This document shows positions 1 to 8,773 of a stretch of DNA of 64,000 nt, one piece after another (position 1 is the first letter of the stretch; each line of letters begins with the position of its first letter). Both the position numbers and the translations under genes were made by a program. Origin of the DNA: Pseudomonadota bacterium (GTDB lineage Bacteria > Pseudomonadota > Gammaproteobacteria > Steroidobacterales > Steroidobacteraceae); assembly GCA_023423065.1 (NCBI GenBank), contig JAFAGC010000018.1:24919-88918 (forward strand), in the 5' to 3' direction. A model generated the notes under the pieces. It made no database searches. It worked only from the letters and a program-made list of their open reading frames with translations, and was not told where the DNA came from.

Positions 1-252
1 ACTCGTGGCGATCGCGGCGCCGCAGAACGAGGTCCACTCCGGCCGTTTCGCGATGACGCTGCACGAGGAGAGCAGGGCGGGCCACGCGGCGAGCGCGTCG
101 TCGGTCTTCCAGCCCGGCAGCTTCGACCACTTCACGGGCTCGAAGCGCGCGGTGGGCGCGACGGGTATCGCCGGCTTCTTCGTCACGCAGCCGGACAATG
201 CCACGAGGGCCAGGCAGGCAACGAGGTGCAGTGCGCGAGGTGTGAAGGTCAG
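1..252 (-). CDS. mltA: Membrane-bound lytic murein transglycosylase A (MltA), N-terminal part, runs off the window
   Basis: Read on the minus strand, this frame gives a hydrophobic leader ending in a lipobox (LVALSGC, Cys about residue 22). The mature part then has the MltA-like pattern F-EPVKWSKLPGW, a DDALAAW helix and an LLSSC segment. MltA cleaves peptidoglycan glycan strands from the outer-membrane inner face and forms 1,6-anhydro ends. Only about 84 codons are present; the rest lies beyond position 1. The start is odd: after the in-frame TAG at 268-270 there is no ATG, GTG or TTG before the signal peptide, only CTG at 250-252, where the upstream repeat arm ends. Either CTG is used or the repeat has displaced the original start. 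The family call rests on the first 60 mature residues. Confidence 0.6.
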   Translation of the reverse strand, partial: MTFTPRALHLVACLALVALSGCVTKKPAIPVAPTARFEPVKWSKLPGWKTDDALAAWPALLSSCSVIAKRPEWTSFCGAAIATS

Positions 253-292
253 GTCTGTCCCCTTTTGCTAGGAAACGAGGAATGTCCCTATT
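251..292. repeat. Solo 42-nt arm of the GGGGACAG repeat family between ptrB and mltA
   Basis: On the minus strand this reads AATAGGGACATTCC, then TCGTTTCCTAGCAAAA, then GGGGACAGACCT. It matches the arm at 38217-38258 (reverse complement) at about 40 of 42 positions. It supplies the TAG stop codon of the oligopeptidase gene (288-290), and its last two bases form the CT of the only possible start (CTG) of mltA. No partner arm is visible nearby. Confidence 0.8.
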
Positions 293-2525
293 TATTCATG
301 CCGGCTTGGTCGAGGATGAACGCGTACTGCTCCGCGTACTCGCGGTACTTCTGGAAGCGGCCCGACTTGCCGCCGTGTCCGGCTTCCATGTTCGTGCGCA
401 GTACGACGAGACTGTCACCCGTGCGCCGCGCGCGCAGGCGCGCGACGTACTTGGTCGGCTCGAAGTACTGCACCTGGCTGTCCCACAGTCCCGAATGCAC
501 GTACATCGCCGGATAGTCCTGCCCACTGAGCTGGTCGTACGGCGAATACGAAAGCATGTAGTCGTAGTACTTCTTCTCCTTCGGATTGCCCCACTCGTCG
601 AACTCGTTCGTGGTGAGCGGGATGCTCTCGTCGAGCATCGTGGTGACCACGTCGACGAAGGGTACGCCGGCCACGATGCCGCGATAGTCCCGCGGCGCCA
701 GGTTCGCGATCGCGCCCATCAGCAGGCCGCCCGCGGAGCGCCCGGTGGCGAAGGTGCGCTTGGGATCCACGTACTTGTTGGCGACCAGCCAGCGCGTCAC
801 GTCGATGAAGTCCGTGAACGTGTTCTCCTTGTTGAGCAGCTTGCCGTTCTCGTACCACGCGCGGCCCATCTCCTGTCCGCCGCGGATGTGCGCGATGGCC
901 ACGACGAAGCCGCGGTCGAGCAGCGACGCGGGCATGTAATTGAACTCGGGGTCGTACGAGGAACCGTACGAGCCATAACCGATCTGCAGCAGCGGCGCCG
1001 TGCCGTTGCGTGGCGTGCCCTTGCGGTACACGATCGACACCGGCACCTTCGTGCCGTCGCGCGCCGTCGCCGTGGCGAACTCGGTCGAGTAGTTTGCCGG
1101 GTCGTATCCGCCGAGCACGGCCTCGCGCTTGAGCAGCTCGCGTTCCCGGGTGCCGAAGTGATAGTCGTACGTGGTGCGCGGCGTCACGAGCGAGGTGTAC
1201 GTGTAACGCAGCGTGTCGCTGTCGAACTCGCGGTTCACGTCGAGCGACATCGTGTAGCTGGGCTCGTCGGCCGTCACGAGCACGTCCGCCTTGCCCGGTT
1301 CCCACGGCCGGATGCGCAGCTTGCGCAGGCCGCCGGAGTGCTCCTCGACGGTCAGGAACTTCTTCGACACGTCGAATGCATCGATGAACGCATCGTCGCG
1401 ATGCGCGACCACGTCGCGCCACTTCGTGCGATCGCCTTCGGCGCCGCGCGGCACTTCGACCAGCCGGAAGTTCTTCGCCTGCCAGTTGGTGCGCACGATC
1501 CAGCGGCCATTCGCGTGTTCGACCTGGTATTCGTGGTCGCGCTCGCGCGGCAGGAACAGTTGGAACACGGGGTTCGGGCCGTTCGCATCCGCGTACCAGA
1601 CCTCGGTCGAAACGGTGCTCTGCGTGTGGATCAGCAGGAACTGCTCGTCCTTCGTACGCAGAAGCTGCGTGTAGAAGCTCTCGTCGTCCTGCGTCCAGAC
1701 GACCGGATCCGCCGCGACGTCGTTGAGATTGGGGCTGTCGATGCGATGGCTGCGCACCCGGAAGCCGAGCAAGGTGTCCGGATTCTTCTCGATGTAGAAG
1801 AACGTCTTGTTGTCGCCCGCCCAGATGATGTTGTTCTCGACGTTGGACAGTGCGATCGAGAGGTCCTTGCGAGTCGCGAGATCCAGCACCCGCACGACGT
1901 ACTGGCGGCGGCCGATCGTATCCACCGCGTAGGCGAGCAGGTTGCTGTCGGGGCTGATCGCGATTTCGCCCACCTCGTAGAAGTCGTGCCCCTTCGCGAG
2001 CTCGTTGAGGTTCAGCAGGATTTCCTCGGGTGCATCCTTGCTGCCCTTGCGGCGCGCGTAGATAGGGTATTCGCCGCCGGTCTCGAACCGCTTGTAGTAC
2101 CAGTAGCCGTTCATGAGATACGGCACGGTCGAATCGTCCTGCCGCAGGCGGCCGACGATTTCCTTGTAGATCGTTTCCTGGAGCGGCTTCGTGTGCGCGA
2201 GCATCGCGTCGGCGTACGTGTTCTCGGCGTTTACGTACGCGAGCATCTCGGGATTGGCGCGCGAGTCGTCGCGCAGCCAGTAGTACTCATCCGTGCGGGT
2301 GCCGTTGGGCGATTCGACCGCATGCGGCCTCCTGGCCGCCACGGGCGGTTGCAGCGCGGCGGTCGCGACAGTCTTGTCGGCGGCCAGTCGTGCCGAAGAA
2401 CCGGCCGACGAGCTGGGCGGCGAAATTGCGGCGGCGGGAGTTTGTTTCATGTGTGTGCTACAGGCGCTCAGGGAAACGACCAAGGTATGGACAATCGCCA
2501 GGGCAACCAGGCGCGGAAATCTCAT
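288..2525 (-). CDS. ptrB: Oligopeptidase B-like S9 serine peptidase, putative lipoprotein
   Basis: The protein is about 745 residues: a beta-propeller N-terminal half and a C-terminal alpha/beta-hydrolase domain. The nucleophile motif GRSAGG places Ser near residue 597, the Asp is in LWDSQV near 682 and the His in GHGGKSG near 717. The N-terminal motif DEYYWLRDDSR is typical of oligopeptidase B, which cleaves short peptides after basic residues. I chose the ATG at 2525 because it gives a signal sequence with a lipobox (LSAC); upstream in-frame ATGs would add about 26 residues before it. A lipoprotein signal suggests an envelope location, unlike the cytosolic E. coli enzyme. The stop codon lies inside the repeat at 251-292. 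The gene is divergent from hutH. Confidence 0.85.
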   Translation of the reverse strand: MRFPRLVALAIVHTLVVSLSACSTHMKQTPAAAISPPSSSAGSSARLAADKTVATAALQPPVAARRPHAVESPNGTRTDEYYWLRDDSRANPEMLAYVNAENTYADAMLAHTKPLQETIYKEIVGRLRQDDSTVPYLMNGYWYYKRFETGGEYPIYARRKGSKDAPEEILLNLNELAKGHDFYEVGEIAISPDSNLLAYAVDTIGRRQYVVRVLDLATRKDLSIALSNVENNIIWAGDNKTFFYIEKNPDTLLGFRVRSHRIDSPNLNDVAADPVVWTQDDESFYTQLLRTKDEQFLLIHTQSTVSTEVWYADANGPNPVFQLFLPRERDHEYQVEHANGRWIVRTNWQAKNFRLVEVPRGAEGDRTKWRDVVAHRDDAFIDAFDVSKKFLTVEEHSGGLRKLRIRPWEPGKADVLVTADEPSYTMSLDVNREFDSDTLRYTYTSLVTPRTTYDYHFGTRERELLKREAVLGGYDPANYSTEFATATARDGTKVPVSIVYRKGTPRNGTAPLLQIGYGSYGSSYDPEFNYMPASLLDRGFVVAIAHIRGGQEMGRAWYENGKLLNKENTFTDFIDVTRWLVANKYVDPKRTFATGRSAGGLLMGAIANLAPRDYRGIVAGVPFVDVVTTMLDESIPLTTNEFDEWGNPKEKKYYDYMLSYSPYDQLSGQDYPAMYVHSGLWDSQVQYFEPTKYVARLRARRTGDSLVVLRTNMEAGHGGKSGRFQKYREYAEQYAFILDQAGMNK

Positions 2526-2609
2526 GGCGAGGACCAGGCAGAGGAGAGGAAAGCATTCTAGCGGGTTCGTACTGATCACTTCAGACCGGGGTTCGGGCAT
2601 CATGCCGGC

Positions 2610-4118
2610 ATGTTGGAGATCGGTGATTCCCTGAATTTCGCGACATTGCGCGATTTGTCATGCGGCGGTGTCCGGCTGTCGGTCACGGCCGACGCCTATG
2701 CCGCCATCGACCGGGGTTCCGCCGCCGTGGCCCGGATCGTGGCGCGCGGCGAGCCGGCCTACGGAGTGAACACCGGGTTCGGCCGGCTGGCGCAGACCCA
2801 CATCCCGAACGACCAGCTCGAACTTCTGCAGCGCAATCTCGTGTTGTCCCACGCGGTCGGCGTCGGCGACCCGCTGCCCGCGCCGGTCGTGCGTCTCATG
2901 CTGGCGCTCAAGATCGCCGCGCTCGCCCAGGGTTTCTCGGGAGTCCGGCGCGAGCTCGTCGATGCGCTGCTCGCGCTCTACAACGCCGACGTGCTGCCGC
3001 GCGTGCCGTCGAAAGGCTCGGTCGGCGCGAGCGGAGATCTCGCGCCGCTCGCGCACCTCGCGGCCGTATTGTTAGGCGTGGGCGAAGTCGAATGCCGCGG
3101 CGAGATCCTGTCGGCCGACGACGGGCTGAAGCGCGCGGGGCTGGGCCGCCTCACGCTCGCCGCGAAAGAGGGGCTCGCGCTGATCAACGGCACGCAGACC
3201 TCGACCGCGCTCGCGGTGTGGAACCTCATCGCGATCGACAACCTGCTGCGTACGGCCATCGTCTCGGGCGCCCTGTCGGTCGACGCGGCGGAAGGCTCCG
3301 CGAGTCCCTTCGATGCGCGCATCCACGGGCTGCGCGGCCATCCCGGGCAGATCGCCGTTGCGGCCGCGTATCGCAAGCTGCTCGAGGCGAGCCCGATCAA
3401 CTCGAGTCACCGCGACTGCGGCAAGGTGCAGGATCCGTATTCGCTGCGCTGCCAGCCGCAGGTGATGGGCGCGTGTTTCGACCAGATCGAGGCCGCGCGC
3501 GCCGTGCTGCTGCGCGAGGCGAACGGCGTTTCGGACAATCCCCTCGTATTCGCGGATACCGGCGAAGTGCTGTCCGGCGGCAACTTCCACGCGGAGCCCG
3601 TCGCATTCGCGGCGGACAATCTCGCGTTGGCGGTGGCGGAGATCGGTGCATTGGCCGAGCGGCGCATCGCGCTGCTCATCGACGCCACGTTGTCGGGCCT
3701 GCCGCCATTTCTCGTCAGGGACGGCGGCGTGAACTCGGGCTTCATGATCGCGCACGTGACCGCCGCCGCGCTCGCCTCCGAGAACAAACTACTTGCGCAC
3801 CCGGCGAGCGTGGACTCGCTGCCGACTTCCGCGAACCAGGAAGACCACGTGTCGATGGCGACGTTCGCGGCACGCAAGCTTTCCGACCTCGTCGACAATA
3901 CGGCGACGATACTCGGCATCGAGCTGCTGGCCGCCGCGCAGGGCGTCGACTTGCGCGCGCCGGTGGTGACGTCGGTGAAACTGCAGGCCGTGATGCGCGA
4001 GATCCGCGCGCGCGTGCCGCATTACGACATCGATCGTTATCTCGCTCCCGATATCGCGGCGATCACCCAGGCGGTGAAGGACGGCGTCATCGCCGCGCAC
4101 TGCCCGGTCCTCGACTGA
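2610..4118 (+). CDS. hutH: Histidine ammonia-lyase
   Basis: The product is 502 residues, the usual HutH length. It converts L-histidine to trans-urocanate plus ammonia. The Ala140-Ser141-Gly142 triad in GSVGASGDLAP forms the MIO electrophile, and YGVNTGFG (Tyr51 onward) is the conserved active-site loop. HSHRDCGKVQD-type and FHAEP segments match the family. It stands alone: no hutU, hutI or hutG is in this window, so histidine breakdown must be completed elsewhere, or this could be a related aromatic ammonia-lyase. Its stop is 4 bases from the convergent nhaA stop. No strong Shine-Dalgarno precedes the ATG at 2610. Confidence 0.9.
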   Translation: MLEIGDSLNFATLRDLSCGGVRLSVTADAYAAIDRGSAAVARIVARGEPAYGVNTGFGRLAQTHIPNDQLELLQRNLVLSHAVGVGDPLPAPVVRLMLALKIAALAQGFSGVRRELVDALLALYNADVLPRVPSKGSVGASGDLAPLAHLAAVLLGVGEVECRGEILSADDGLKRAGLGRLTLAAKEGLALINGTQTSTALAVWNLIAIDNLLRTAIVSGALSVDAAEGSASPFDARIHGLRGHPGQIAVAAAYRKLLEASPINSSHRDCGKVQDPYSLRCQPQVMGACFDQIEAARAVLLREANGVSDNPLVFADTGEVLSGGNFHAEPVAFAADNLALAVAEIGALAERRIALLIDATLSGLPPFLVRDGGVNSGFMIAHVTAAALASENKLLAHPASVDSLPTSANQEDHVSMATFAARKLSDLVDNTATILGIELLAAAQGVDLRAPVVTSVKLQAVMREIRARVPHYDIDRYLAPDIAAITQAVKDGVIAAHCPVLD

Positions 4119-4122
4119 CCGG

Positions 4123-5484
4123 TCATCCGGATGCCGGCGGCGAAGTGTCTGCGGCAATCTTGCGGGACGTCGAGCGCATGCGCCTGGCCAGGGCGACGCC
4201 CCATGCGACTCCCAGCAGCGCCGCCACGAGCGAGCCCAGCAGTACGCCGAGTTTCGCCGCGCTGAGCAGGCTCTCGTCGCTGAAAGCGAGCATCGCGATG
4301 AAGATGGACATCGTGAAGCCGATGCCGGCCAGCAGGCCCATGAGGCAGATGCCGCTCCAGGTGACGCCGGCAGGCAATCGGCACAGTCCCGCCCGCACCG
4401 CGAGCCAGCTCACGCCGATCACGCCCAACGGTTTGCCCAGGACCAATGCGATCGCCACGCCCAGCAGCACCCATTGCGCCCCGCCGGTAGATAGATCGAC
4501 GCCTCCCAGGCTCACGCCCGCGTTGGCCAACGCGAAGATCGGCATGATCCCGAACGCGACCCAGGGATGCAGCGCCATCTGCACGCGCACGGCGGGCGGC
4601 AGGAGTTCGCGTTGCGCCAGCCTGAGTTGCCTGAGAGGTTGCTCGTGGCGATGTGCGTCCACCGACTCCTCGCGGCCGAACACTTCGTTGGCGATGCGCC
4701 GCAGGATGTCCACGGGCCGCTCGGGCATGTGCGCCGATACCACGGGAGTCATCAATCCGAGGACTACGCCGGAAAGGGTCGGATGGGCGCCGGACTTCAG
4801 CAGGCCGATCCAGGCGATCACGCCGGGCAGTACATACGCGTTCGCGGTCCCGACTCCGATTTTCTGCAGCCCGAGAACCATCGCGAGTCCGAGCGCCATG
4901 ATCGCGAAGCCGGAGTAATCGAGACCGCCGGAGTAGAAGAACGCGATGATCAGGACGGCGATGATGTCGTCGATGATCGCGAGCGCCAGCAGCAGTACCC
5001 TGATGTTCCCCGGAATCCCCCTGCCCAGCAGCGCGAGGACGCCCACGGCGAAAGCAATGTCGGTGGCCGTGGGAACGGCCCAGCCATGCTGCCGGACGGG
5101 ATCGAGATTCAAGGCCAGGTAGATCAGCGCGGGAACCACGACACCGCCGACGGCCGCGAGCACGGGCAATCCCGCCTGGCGCATGTTGCTCAACGCGCCT
5201 TCATGGATCTCGCGGCGGATTTCCATGCCGACGACGAGGAAGAAAATCGTCATCAGCCCGTCGTTGATCAGGAAATGTAGAGACTCGGTGAACTGGTAGC
5301 TGCCGATTCCGATCGTGAAAGGCGTATGCCAGAGCGCGTGGTAACCGTGTGCCCACGGTGAATTGGCCCAGACCAGCGCACCCACCGCGGCGATCAGCAA
5401 CACGATGCCGCTGAAGGCTTCGATGCGGATGAATCGTTCGAAGGTGGCGAAGGCGCGCTCCGCCAGGCGCTGGGCTTGCGACAT
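4123..5484 (-). CDS. nhaA: Na+/H+ antiporter NhaA
   Basis: This is an inner-membrane electrogenic sodium/proton exchanger of about 453 residues with some 11-12 hydrophobic segments. The start at 5484 (MSQAQRLAERAF) was chosen for a CAGGAA ribosome-binding site just upstream and because family similarity begins there; the frame stays open upstream. Conserved functional residues are visible: ATDIAFA (Asp142) and IDDIIAV (Asp172-Asp173), the latter matching the Asp pair that binds Na+/H+ in E. coli NhaA. A hydrophilic insertion around VFGREESVDAHRHEQ makes it longer than the E. coli protein, as in many proteobacterial homologues. It is convergent with hutH. Confidence 0.92.
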   Translation of the reverse strand: MSQAQRLAERAFATFERFIRIEAFSGIVLLIAAVGALVWANSPWAHGYHALWHTPFTIGIGSYQFTESLHFLINDGLMTIFFLVVGMEIRREIHEGALSNMRQAGLPVLAAVGGVVVPALIYLALNLDPVRQHGWAVPTATDIAFAVGVLALLGRGIPGNIRVLLLALAIIDDIIAVLIIAFFYSGGLDYSGFAIMALGLAMVLGLQKIGVGTANAYVLPGVIAWIGLLKSGAHPTLSGVVLGLMTPVVSAHMPERPVDILRRIANEVFGREESVDAHRHEQPLRQLRLAQRELLPPAVRVQMALHPWVAFGIMPIFALANAGVSLGGVDLSTGGAQWVLLGVAIALVLGKPLGVIGVSWLAVRAGLCRLPAGVTWSGICLMGLLAGIGFTMSIFIAMLAFSDESLLSAAKLGVLLGSLVAALLGVAWGVALARRMRSTSRKIAADTSPPASG

Positions 5485-5605
5485 TTCCTGCCGCGGATTC
5501 TTTCGACTCACGGACGCGATGGCTCCTGCGTGGCGGCCCGACCATCGCATGAACCTGTTTCGCCGTCGGCGAACACCCGGCGGGCATGTTACATGCCTTG
5601 CCGAA

Positions 5606-6097
5606 CTATCGGTATACCAACGGTTGCGGAAGGGGAGGTACGTCACCGTATGGCACGTCGTCGGCCTCTTCGTACTCCGCGGGTAGCGCCGCCGCCGCAC
5701 GCCCGCTCACCAGCACGAACAATGCGAGCACCCAGTGGAATGCGATCGGGATGGCGTGTTCCATGCCCTGGATCGCAAGCCGCGCGGCCATCGCGGCGAA
5801 ATACACCAGCGCGAATGCGCGCAAGCCCCGCGCGACGCGCGGATGCGCGCGGGCGAAGCGTCCCGTGCGGATGCGCCGGTTCCAGGCGACCACCGACATG
5901 ATCATGAGGATGAGGATCTGCAGCGGCAGCAGCACTGGATAGGGCAACAGTCCCGAGTACCACGCGTCCATCCCGGGCAGCCATGCCGGCGCGAGCAGCA
6001 GCACTTCGATCTGACCGATCACGCGCGCGGCGAACAGCGCGATGCAGCTCCACAGCAACACCGCCGCACCTCGGCCGCGTGCCGTGAAGTGCCTCAT
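5606..6097 (-). CDS. Four-helix membrane protein of unknown function, coupled to the FAD oxidoreductase
   Basis: This 163-residue protein has about four hydrophobic segments (residues about 10-32, 50-70, 90-110, 120-138) and an acidic, proline-rich tail. Its ATG at 6095-6097 overlaps the stop of the upstream oxidoreductase (ATGA), so the two are probably translationally coupled. I do not recognise the family. Partnership with an FAD-linked oxidase suggests an electron acceptor or membrane anchor role, but that is inference only. Confidence 0.75.
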   Translation of the reverse strand: MRHFTARGRGAAVLLWSCIALFAARVIGQIEVLLLAPAWLPGMDAWYSGLLPYPVLLPLQILILMIMSVVAWNRRIRTGRFARAHPRVARGLRAFALVYFAAMAARLAIQGMEHAIPIAFHWVLALFVLVSGRAAAALPAEYEEADDVPYGDVPPLPQPLVYR

Positions 6098-7521
6098 GCG
6101 AGCAGGCCCTCGAGGTGACGGTACCAGTCGCTCTGGAAAACGCCGGTGGGATCCAGCGCGCGCTTCGTCGCGAGAAACCGCCGAACGTCCGGGTGCGCCG
6201 CCAGAACCTGCGCCGCGCTCGCGAAGCGGTGATAGGTCAGGAAATAACTGCCGCCGTAACGCAGTGCGTGATCGATGAGGCGACTGAAGTGCCCGGCGGC
6301 GCGTTCGATGTCCTGCGCGCGATGGTCGATGTGCAGGTTGAAGATCACGCAGGCCCAGCCGTAACGTGCCCAGGGCAGTGCGGTCTCGCGTTCTGCCTCG
6401 ATGAGCCGGATGGTCCCGTAGATGAAGTCGACGTCGTTCGCGTTGAAATCGCGCCGCACGTCGTCCATGAAACGAGTGAGGTCGGCGCGCGGCACGTAGA
6501 GCTCGGTGATCATCTCGCTGCCGCGCACCGCGGCGCCGAGGCGGTGATCGAGCGCGCCGTGGTAGTCCTCGAGATAGAGATTGAGCTGGTGCGTGTCGCT
6601 CCAGTAGAGCTGGCCGTGGGTCGCGAGATAGAACTCGGTGAAGCGCCGGAACGCGGCGCGCTTGTCCTCGTGGGCGAGGGTAAGTAGTTCGTTCCAGTCG
6701 CTCTGCGAGAGTCGCCGCTGGTTGTCGGGAATCGGCGCGTCGGGCGATACGGGGCGGTAGCTCGACAACACGCCCGTGCGCAGGAATTCGCGGCTGTCGG
6801 GCGCGGTCGCGAACTGGAAGTCGCCGTACAAGTGACCCCCGGCGATGCGTTCGTCGAAGGCCTCGATGAGGTCGTCGATGTCGAGGCGCGCGACGCAGCG
6901 CTCGACTTTCACGCGCGGGACGAGCCGCAGCGTCGCGGCGGTTACCACGCCGAACAACCCATACCCGCCGACGACGTGCCGGAAAAGCCCCTCGTTCTCG
7001 GTGCGGCTGCAGCGCACGACGTCGCCCGTCGCGGTGACCACTTCGAGGCCCTCGAGATCGGCGACGAACGGTTGCGCGGTGAGACCGCGGCCATGGATGT
7101 TCGCGGAGACCGCGCCGCCGATCGTCAGGCGATCCGCGCCCGTCTGTTTCTGGCGGATGCCGTACGCGCGGCCCGGGCCGCGCGGCCGCGCGAGCTATCC
7201 GCGGGTGACGTCGGGCCAGGTGATGCCGGCCTCGACTTCGAGTAGCGCGCGGCCGCGGTCGAACCAGCGCACGCTCGAGAGCGGGCGCATGTCGAGCAAC
7301 GTGCCGCCGGAGAGGAATTGCTGCCCGCCCATGGCATGGCGCGCGCCCGCGATCGCGAGCGGCTCGCCGCGAGCCCGGGCCTGCAGCACCGCGTCGACCA
7401 CGTGTCCCACGCGCCGCGGCTCGAGCACCTTCGCGACGGAGGTGCGGTTGAGGGCCGAATGCGTGTCGTTGACCCACTTCGGCAGGACGCTCTTCCTGAT
7501 CGCCTGCAACTTCGCGTGCAT
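6094..7521 (-). pseudogene. FAD-binding (PCMH/VAO family) sugar-lactone oxidase-like protein, interrupted by an in-frame TAG
   Basis: Two collinear pieces in the same frame, 7521-7198 and 7194-6094, make one 475-codon gene interrupted only by TAG at 7195-7197. The N-terminal piece has the FAD-binding loop (AGARHAMGGQQ). The sequence resumes with YGIRQKQTGADRLTIGGAVSANIHGR-like FAD-domain residues, then a C-terminal substrate domain ending in DPTGVFQSDWY. The family includes L-gulonolactone and D-arabinono-lactone oxidases. Because the frame is intact on both sides, this is a recent nonsense change, a sequencing error or readthrough. Translation might restart at 7041 (MVTATGDV), but that product would lack the FAD loop. 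It is coupled to the membrane protein downstream and divergent from an XRE regulator. Confidence 0.75.
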
Positions 7522-7570
7522 GGGGCGAAGCTGGCCCGCCGGGCCGCGTAAGGCAATACCCGAATGACCA

Positions 7571-7587
7571 GTATCGGATTACGATAC
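7571..7587. promoter_or_regulatory. Candidate operator: perfect inverted repeat in the divergent intergenic region
   Basis: GTATCG-GATTA-CGATAC is a perfect 6+5+6 inverted repeat in the 114-bp gap between the FAD oxidoreductase (minus) and the XRE regulator (plus). Its position and symmetry suit binding of a dimeric HTH protein, probably the adjacent regulator. No experimental analogue is known to me. Confidence 0.45.
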
Positions 7588-7635
7588 CCACGGTCCGGCT
7601 GCAATCCACGTGAATTGGCGGGAGAATCCGCGGGC

Positions 7636-8373
7636 ATGGGAGAAACAACGAGAATAATCCTGGCGCTCAAGCGCGGACTGCGTTCGCGCGGCATCACCTA
7701 CGCGATGCTCGCCAAGCGCATTTCGCTGAGCGAACCGTCCGTCAAGCGCATCCTGTCGCGCGGTAGTTTGAGCCTGCCGCGGCTCGAGCGGATCTGCGAG
7801 GCGGCCGGCCTTTCGATGGAGGAGCTCGTGCGGCCGGTGTCCGCGGCGCCGGCGGAGACCTCGAGCACGCTGACGGCCGCGCAGGAAACCGCGCTGGCCG
7901 CCGATCCGCAGCTGCTCGCCTGTTTCTATCTGCTCACCAACGGGCACACGCCGCGCGAGGTGGCGAGCGAACTCGGCGCCGACGACCGCCTGCTGCGCCG
8001 CTGGCTCGTGAAGCTCGACAACCTGCACCTCGTCGAGCTGCGCGCGCGCCTCGGCGCGCGCCTGCGCGTGCACGCCCCGATCTCCTGGCGCGAGGACGGA
8101 CCGATCCGGCGCACCTACGAGCAGCAGGTACGCGATGAGTTCATGCGTTCCGGTTTTCTCGCGGCGGACGAGACGCTGCTGTTCCGCACGGCAGAGCTTT
8201 CGGAGGCGTCGCGACAGGTCCTGCAGCGCAAACTCGCGCGGCTCTCGGCCGACTTCAACCAACTCGCCGATCTCTATCGTCACCTGCCGCGGCGCGAAAA
8301 ACGCGCCGTCGCCGTCATGCTGGCCTGCCGGCCGTGGGTCTTCTCGATGTTCGATGGATTAAAACGCCGCTGA
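7636..8373 (+). CDS. XRE-type HTH transcriptional regulator
   Basis: The product is 245 residues. Residues about 6-60 form a Cro/C1-type HTH (YAMLAKRISLSEPSVKRILS) with an MEELVRP extension. The middle holds a second winged-helix-like segment (TPREVASELGADDRLLRRWLVKLD). The C-terminal helical region carries no recognised enzymatic motif. The start at 7636 follows a GGAGAA site 9 bases upstream; an earlier ATG at 7564 would lie within the intergenic operator. It is divergent from the FAD oxidoreductase operon and likely controls it and itself. Its last 59 bases overlap the convergent membrane-protein gene. Confidence 0.8.
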   Translation: MGETTRIILALKRGLRSRGITYAMLAKRISLSEPSVKRILSRGSLSLPRLERICEAAGLSMEELVRPVSAAPAETSSTLTAAQETALAADPQLLACFYLLTNGHTPREVASELGADDRLLRRWLVKLDNLHLVELRARLGARLRVHAPISWREDGPIRRTYEQQVRDEFMRSGFLAADETLLFRTAELSEASRQVLQRKLARLSADFNQLADLYRHLPRREKRAVAVMLACRPWVFSMFDGLKRR

Positions 8374-8749
8374 CCAGCAACAGCGCGAAGGCCGCGAGCC
8401 AGGAGTAGTAGCCGACCAGCAGCTGGTCGGCCTTGCTTTCGCGGGCTGCCTGCACGATCCAGTAGAGGTTGAGAATGAAACAGGCGATGCCCACGCGGAT
8501 GAAGAGTCCCGGCCGGGTCACCGCGTCGCGCCAGACGAGCACGACCAGCGCCGGAAACGCCACGTTGGTGAGCGCGCTCAGGAGCCACGGGCCCGCGTCC
8601 GTCCACTGCTGTCCCTGCGAATTCCACACCGGCTCCAATGCATAACGGAAGGCGAGCCAGCCGGGGACCCCGGTGGCCACCGGCAGGAACCACGAGGCGA
8701 GCCAGGCGAGCGCCGCGATGCCGCTCACGATGCGAATCGATTTGTCCAT
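8315..8749 (-). CDS. Four-helix membrane protein, function unknown
   Basis: This 144-residue protein has hydrophobic segments near residues 5-25, 55-75, 83-102 and 112-132. It has a short periplasmic-like loop rich in Trp and Gln and a basic C-terminus. I do not recognise a family. It overlaps the 3' end of the convergent XRE gene by 59 bp, with frames on both strands that look genuinely coding. Confidence 0.65.
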   Translation of the reverse strand: MDKSIRIVSGIAALAWLASWFLPVATGVPGWLAFRYALEPVWNSQGQQWTDAGPWLLSALTNVAFPALVVLVWRDAVTRPGLFIRVGIACFILNLYWIVQAARESKADQLLVGYYSWLAAFALLLVSGVLIHRTSRRPTAGRPA

Positions 8750-8773
8750 CGGGTGTGTCGCCTGGCCGGGTAG

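Noticed and set aside
282..2561. 759-codon plus-strand frame opposite oligopeptidase B
   Set aside because: Antisense shadow of a well-supported S9 peptidase; no recognisable domain.
7195..7197. Amber codon as pyrrolysine or programmed readthrough
   Set aside because: No pyl genes or readthrough context are visible; mutation or sequencing error is simpler.
5606..7648. 680-codon minus-strand frame spanning the FAD oxidoreductase and membrane protein
   Set aside because: Only its last 163 codons (the membrane protein) are real; the rest is Arg-rich shadow of the oxidoreductase in another frame.
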